A stretch of 64,000 bases of DNA from Tolypeutes matacus (Eukaryota; Chordata; Mammalia; Cingulata; Chlamyphoridae): the NCBI GenBank assembly GCA_026826555.1, contig JAKSZT010053769.1, forward strand, positions 7,501,193-7,565,192. The letters run 5' to 3'. The translations under genes and the position numbers were made by a program. This document shows positions 58,565 through 64,000 of this stretch, piece by piece. Below the pieces are notes generated by a model. That model worked only from the letters and a program-made list of their open reading frames with translations. It ran no database searches and was not told the origin of the DNA. Position 1 is the first letter of the stretch. Each line of letters opens with the position of its first letter.

Positions 58565-60275
58565 TATAAGCGAATTAAATAAGTGAGATATTAACTCTAA
58601 GCTGGATATTTGTGTCTAACACTGTCACAATCGCTCCCAGAATCCATTTTCATTTAAAGAGCTCTCTAAATGCCAAGAAGAAATAATGCTGTCTGCATCT
58701 CCTATGGTCTGCTCTGCAACTTTAATACTCAGACGGGCAAGATATTCAATCTAACCATTCAATCCCTAAGATGACCTGAAATGAAAGCTCTAAGAGATCA
58801 GCACTAATTGTCCCACCAGCTCTGCCTCATCCTGTGCACTTGACTTTCAAACAGCTTTCCAGGGACTGGCCTTGATCCCCCTAGAGCCTTCAGGCCCATC
58901 ACTGCCCATGACTGACCTGGTCCTGCTTCTGTGATTGTTGATGGTCAGCTCCAGCATTTCTGGTTCCCTTTCCCTACAATCTAATCTCCTGGCCCTGAAG
59001 TCTAAGCTCAGACTTTTGGACTCCATTAAATAGTTCTTAATCACTGATCTCTCCCAACCAGGGAAGGAAATTCTCTTGGCAGTTGCTACTTCCTCACACC
59101 TCTGCTTCTATGGAAATTTCCCAGACCTCCTGCACTCTGTGGTGTCTTCTTGCTATCTGCCTCTGGGGAGGAAGTGAACTTTCTACATCCTGCTGACTCA
59201 CACAATGAGATTTCTGTAGACTATCAGACAGAAAGGCAAATTGGGTGAAGGCAATTTTCATCTGGGAAATCTTTCCAACTCCCCTCAAATCATGTTTTAA
59301 GGACCCACTGTCTCCTTACCTTGACTCTAGGAGTATAGTCTAAGCTATCTAAAGTTGGGCCCATAGTTTCTCCTCGGGAGTCACTTCCTTAAAGAGAGTC
59401 TTTTCTGACCCCTTCAATCCCTTACATGAACCCTTCCACATTTCTTGTACTGACTTATGCAGATGTCCCAATTGAGTTATTCTGTACTAATCCAAGATGT
59501 TTTCATTTCTATACTGAAATCATGATCACTTGCAGCCATGAGATTTATTGTACCTGAGAAAAAGAGTGGTAGGTTGTGTACATATGGTATTTCCTGCCAG
59601 AGAGAAGAAGGGTATGGCAATCCAGTCCTTTCCACCCCAATATGGGGAAAGGGAAAGCCAGAACTAGAGTGAAACTCTCAGGTATGGGAGGGCAAAATGT
59701 CTCAGGAGACAAGGCTCTGTGTTGAGCCACACAGTCTGCACCACTCTATACCTAGCCCAGCTGGGAGAGCTAATCAGAGACTAATTATTCCCACATTCTT
59801 CCGTGTGGGGCTGTGAAGTTTCCTGCAGAGGCCAGGGGTCAGGAGAAAGAAGCTCCACTATGCCTTTGGGACATGAGAAAAATGTCAAGAAACACCCATC
59901 AATGTATGTCAGATTAGCACAACTTTCCAAAAACATATGTTAGTCAAGGGCCAGAACCAAACCAGGCTCCCCACCTCTGGTAACCAGCCAGGACACAGAC
60001 GTGAGCTTCAGGTCTCCTTCTCACCCCCACACTGTGACATCATGTCCATCCTCTCACCATATGCCTGATGCCATCTTGGAAAGAGACTGGATTTGGAAGA
60101 GGAGAAACAGAAATATGGAGAATTAAAAAGAAAAAGGAGTCACACAAAAGAATACTTAAGCTGAAAGAGACGATGACCTACTAAATTGTAAGTCTAAAAT
60201 TTGATCCTTCAGCCCTCTTCATTATCCACATACTCCAATGGTAATAAACCAACATAGAAACTGAAATGCCAGTGA
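58565..60275. other. Non-coding stretch; possible LINE-2 relic at 59340-59470
   Basis: GGGAGTCACTTCCTTAAAGA with AGTCTTTTCTGACCCCTTCA resembles an L2 block. Otherwise unassigned. Confidence 0.35.
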
Positions 60276-60279
60276 CTCA

Positions 60280-60715
60280 CTTTCCTGGTCACCCTTGTAG
60301 CTAAGGGAGAGGCAACACACTTAGAATTGGCTAATCAGACAAGTTCTCTGGGTCCTGGAATTATCAACTGATGAACAAAGAAGCAGAGACAGAAGAGAAT
60401 CCACTCTAATGGTGAGCAGAAGCAGTTGTGCAAACAATGCCCTGCTTCTGGAGGCAGCTGTGGCAGCCCCACTGTGTAGTATCCAGGATCTGCATAGGTG
60501 GTCATGCAAACTGTGGTTTCTAGGGCTTAGCAGCAACAAGGAACCTAACCAATGACATTATTTTAGAAGCTTCTCTGGTTTCCAAATGTGCCTAGTTCTC
60601 CAGCTCCCCCAGCAACAATTCTGACTGGAGTTTGGTGTGTTGCTTTTTAATTTAGATCAGCGAAAGTCAGTTTGCTGTGGCTTGAAACTGAAAATTCTGA
60701 CTGATACAAACAGCT
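60280..60715 (+). mobile_element. Possible LTR-like interspersed repeat
   Basis: Starts CTGGTCACCCTTGTAGCTAA with GGCTAATCAGACAAG, and ends CTGTGGCTTGAAACTGAAAA then TTCTGACTGATACA. This is the layout of a mammalian repeat that I recognise but cannot name. Confidence 0.4.
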
Positions 60716-60719
60716 AACA

Positions 60720-62075
60720 CAGCCCTTACCAAACTGTCAAACATATCGTCTCTGGTTACTCCACCATATTTAGAGTCCATCAGATCAAGGATCAGTACTT
60801 ATTTATCTCTAAACATCAAAAAGCTCCATAGTACCTAACCATAATACATTTTTGTTGCTCTGAATTGCACTTTCCAGTAAAATGAGGAAGATTTGCTTAT
60901 AGCTCCTTCTAACTGAAAATTTTCTGACTACATGGAAGTTGCCAGTCTGCTCATTGATGCAGAGGTACTTTCTTTTCTCTAATGCTGCAGCTAGTTTAGA
61001 ATTGACTTTACCCCCTTGCTGTATCAAGTAGGGTGCAGATTTAGTGATTTCCTGCACCAAGAGGGGGAAATCAAACACAGAAAAAGTGGTTTGAATATGC
61101 TCAGGGTGTTGCATATTATTACTTAATAATCAAAAGGGGATTTTCTTGGTATCCTTCAATGACCTATGCTAAATGTCACTCGTATGAGATCCCTGTAATA
61201 CAAATATGCCAGAAAGAGCAATAGGAGACAGCCATATTCCCCACATATTCAGACTGATTTTCCCAGTATGAGGCTACCTTGGAAAGAGAAAGACCACATT
61301 TGTAAGCTTAGAAGAAAGTTCCCCCTTGGAGTTTTCCCTGTGTCCTGTTTCATTATACATTGGCTCTCAGGCCCTGGGCTGTCTGTGACATGTTTTCTAG
61401 GTTAGTTTGTCCTTGAGTCATGATCACACTGTAACTTTCCAGAAACAGTTAATAACTGTGCCATTTACCAATTAATTTCAGTGAATAACTCAAATCATAG
61501 TAAAATGTTAGGGCCAGAGTTAATTTAGGTCAGATTGATCTCATTTTCCTAGATTAAGTACACAAGCCAAATTGTTCATACAATTTCATATTTTCCTTCA
61601 TTACATCCCTCTATCCTTACTCAACCATAAGATAAATCATCCATAAATTGACCCCCAGCAAGCTGTAGTTTAGAAGTTCATCACTGTTTTCTTTCATTTG
61701 TTGCCTTCAGGATAACACGCAAGGAAATATATGCCAACTCTTCATATGATCAAAAGATGTTTCTAAGCATTCCTTTTGCAACTAATCAACAACAGAGAAT
61801 TCTCTGTGCCGTTTTCCCCAGATTGCCTATGGATTACTTGTCTCAAAACCATAACCTAAAGAGTTGCCCATTTGTTGACTCCTCTGTATTTTTATTGGTA
61901 CAATTGCATTTTCATACCAAGATCACGCCTTGGGAAAGTCACCAGACGTCTTGACATCAGCTTCTCTGGAACTTATATGATTTCCCCAAAAAATGTGTGT
62001 CACTAGGTCCTGGGAATGTACAGAACATTGCATCTCTTGATTAAAATAATGACTTTGTGTCTTCCATTATTAAAC
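60720..62075. other. Non-coding stretch, nothing recognised
   Basis: No gene; the 101-residue minus-strand frame at 60809-61114 has no motif I know. Confidence 0.35.
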
Positions 62076-62084
62076 ATCTTTGAG

Positions 62085-62365
62085 TGTATGTGTGTGTGTG
62101 TATGCATGTATGTGTGTGTACACAGCATGCTAATAAACTCACCCACTTTGGGAGAAAAAAAGATTTTACTCTGAGATTCTGATATACCAGAGTGCAAGTT
62201 CTTTGAGAACGGAACATCAGCTTTTAATTGCATTCTATAAAAGCTCAAAACCTAGAAGCCAGGAAAAAGGGATGGTAGATGTGCCTAATTCACATGTGCC
62301 AATATACTTTAGATAAAATACTTCATTATATACACACACACACACACACACATCTGTGTGTGCAT
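62085..62365. repeat. (GT)n and inverted (CA)n/(GT)n microsatellites
   Basis: A (GT)n run with TATGCATGTATG interruptions lies at 62085-62121. A (CA)n run at 62332-62352 is followed at once by TCTGTGTGTGTGC, giving a short inverted repeat. Unassigned sequence lies between. Confidence 0.85.
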
Positions 62366-62369
62366 AATT

Positions 62370-62818
62370 CTTGAGCATTTTAAAATTTTGCATAAGAATT
62401 TAAAACATTTTTAATGTTAACATCCATTCACATACAACTCTGTGCCGTGGGCACCATCACTGGAATTTTTCAGGGATAGTTCGATTTTTCTATTTGAAGT
62501 TCAGTAAGAAAAGCAGCAGGATGTTTCATATCCTGGGAATACTGACTTTTAGTTTATATGTTGTACATTCCTATAATAAGTATTAAAGCATAGTGAGCTC
62601 TTTTCTCTCATTTGGGTTTAAGAGCTTGAACTCCACAGAGCACAGATATTTTCACCTGCCAATGGACAAAATACCTATGTTCTCTGGCAGAGAAGGGGAA
62701 CACCTTAAGTCACACATCCAATACCCTGTAAGGATTCCCATCTAGGACATTGGTGTCTGTAGGAGGCTGGCTGCTCATAGTTCCACAGAGTCTCCTGGTG
62801 CTCACAAGTTCTTCTGGT
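62370..62818. other. Non-coding stretch, nothing recognised
   Basis: No gene or family seen. Confidence 0.35.
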
Positions 62819-62821
62819 TGT

Positions 62822-63305
62822 ATTAGTTTTTCAATATTGCCATAACAAATTGCCACAAACCTAGTGGCTTAAAACACACATTTATTTTCTTACTGCTGTG
62901 TAGGTCAGAAGTCTGACATGGGTCTCACTTAGCTAAAACGAAGGTTTCAGCAGGACTGCATTCCTTTCTGAAGGCTCCAGGGGAGAAACCATATCCTTGC
63001 TTTTTCCAGCTTCAAGAGGCTGTATACATTTCTTGGTTCCAGTGCCCCTCCTTCACCTTCAAAGCCAGCAAATCAACTTCTTTCATGTCACGTCTCTCGT
63101 ATCCTTCTTCTGTTATAAAACGTCTCTATCAATAGGTACAGCTAAGAAATTTCCTCTTCTTTTAAGGGCACATATCAGTATATCGAGTCGACCTAGATAA
63201 TCCAGGATAATCTTTATATCTCAAAGTCTGGACCCTTGATCACATCTGCAAAGTCCCTTATGCCATGTATGCAAACATCATCACAAGTTCCAGGATTTAG
63301 GGCAT
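62822..63305 (-). mobile_element. MLT1-type LTR (ERVL-MaLR)
   Basis: The plus strand reads the complement of an MLT1 LTR: TATTAGTTTTTCAATATTGC, AGTGGCTTAAAACACACATT, GTAGGTCAGAAGTCTGACAT and a CTTGATCACATCTGCAAAGT end block. Solo LTR. Confidence 0.8.
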
Positions 63306-63309
63306 GGGC

Positions 63310-63895
63310 ATCTTTGAGGGGCCGTTGTTCTGCCTGGGTTAACTTGTCAGAAGTTTGTCTATACATTAATCTATGGTTGGAGTTGAGTGCTATACAGGCT
63401 TCCAGTTGGAGTTGACAGAAAATCTTTTGATTTTTCACACAGGACCAGGGTTCGGAGATGTATGATTTAAAGAGGCTTAAAGAAAGGACCTGGATTCCCA
63501 AACCATCACCGGTTGACACCATATTTGAAATTCTGAAACAAAATATCCATAATTTGATTCTAAAAGTGCTTTGCTCTCAAGAGCACCATCTTAAAATAGA
63601 AATATACTTTAGAGGTGGTCCTATTGCAAAGATTCATCAACTCCCATTTTAGCAAGGGGTAGTGTACGAAATAGGCAGAATGGGAGAAGCGGAGCAATTA
63701 ATGGAGGAATACGAGTTTGCCTTTATCAGAGACACCAGAAGAAGTGCCTCTCACATCCACAGTTCACTTCCCATGAAAGAACCTAACCACAGATATAATT
63801 TTCCATGCCTGACAAATTATGACTCTACAGCCCTGACTGACCACAGAAAACTGGACTGAAATTTAATGCCCAAAGTAGAATTGGCCATCTGCAAG
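63310..63895. other. Non-coding stretch, nothing recognised
   Basis: Two plus-strand frames of 64-65 residues (63458-63652, 63662-63859) show no similarity I can name. Confidence 0.35.
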
Positions 63896-63899
63896 CTAG

Positions 63900-64000
63900 A
63901 CCAGGGTTTTTCAGACTGAGTGTTTGACCTGTTTGTGGGTCACAAATAGATTTTGTGTGTCAAGTATCAACATTTTAATGTGAAATAGAGTATAATTGGA
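63900..64000. mobile_element. Possible hAT-type DNA transposon fragment
   Basis: CCAGGGTTTTTCAGACTGAG with GTTTGTGGGTCACAAATAG resembles the end of a non-autonomous hAT element carrying a GTGGGTCACGA-type motif. Cut by the window edge. Confidence 0.3.

Noticed and set aside
1..64000. CRISPR arrays, operons or other prokaryotic systems
   Set aside because: Sequence is mammalian (introns, SINEs, LINEs, MaLR LTRs). No regularly spaced short repeats other than microsatellites were seen.

Overview
This window looks like placental-mammal genomic DNA, AT-rich and full of retroelements. Three tRNA-derived SINEs (36275-36618, 37064-37261, 43049-43145) have the head and body layout of the DAS-SINEs known from armadillos, and the LINE-1 copies belong to a lineage unlike the primate one. 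Xenarthra (armadillo, sloth or anteater) is therefore the best guess. That is an inference from repeat style, not a database match.

The only protein-coding gene I recognise is MACC1, on the minus strand at the left edge. The window holds its first coding exon (1947-2069) and the start of its large second coding exon (698 down to 1, running off the window). The two join in phase and align without a gap to the human N-terminus as I remember it. Both carry lesions: an in-frame TAA at codon 32 in the first, and a one-base deficit in a 12-base homopolymer near codon 101-104 in the second. MACC1 may therefore be inactive here, or the assembly may be wrong. Everything to the right should be 5' introns and upstream DNA of MACC1. 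I could not identify its non-coding 5' exons or its promoter.

From about 2 to 48 kb the sequence is a mosaic of old repeats: LINE-1 3' fragments, a near-complete HAL1 (23053-25860), LINE-2 and MIR relics, MaLR-type LTRs, hAT relics (MER5A-like and MER3-like) and the three SINEs. Microsatellites are scattered throughout, one of them with a 10-N gap. Almost all LINEs lie on the plus strand, antisense to MACC1.

From about 48.16 to 57.7 kb lies one long, probably near-full-length LINE-1. It has a 5'UTR with two diverged ~280-bp units and a tRNA-like box A/box B segment, a broken ORF1, a broken ORF2 (endonuclease, reverse transcriptase, C-terminal Cys/His region) and a G-rich 3'UTR. Its endonuclease region is split by a 2,288-bp insertion (51349-53636). 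That insertion ends in an A-rich (TAAA)n tail and is flanked by a 46-bp direct duplication. It is the most unusual element in the window: a LINE-mobilised unit with no reverse transcriptase and no family I can name. From 57.7 to 64 kb there is an LTR relic, LINE-2 remnants and simple repeats, with no recognisable gene.
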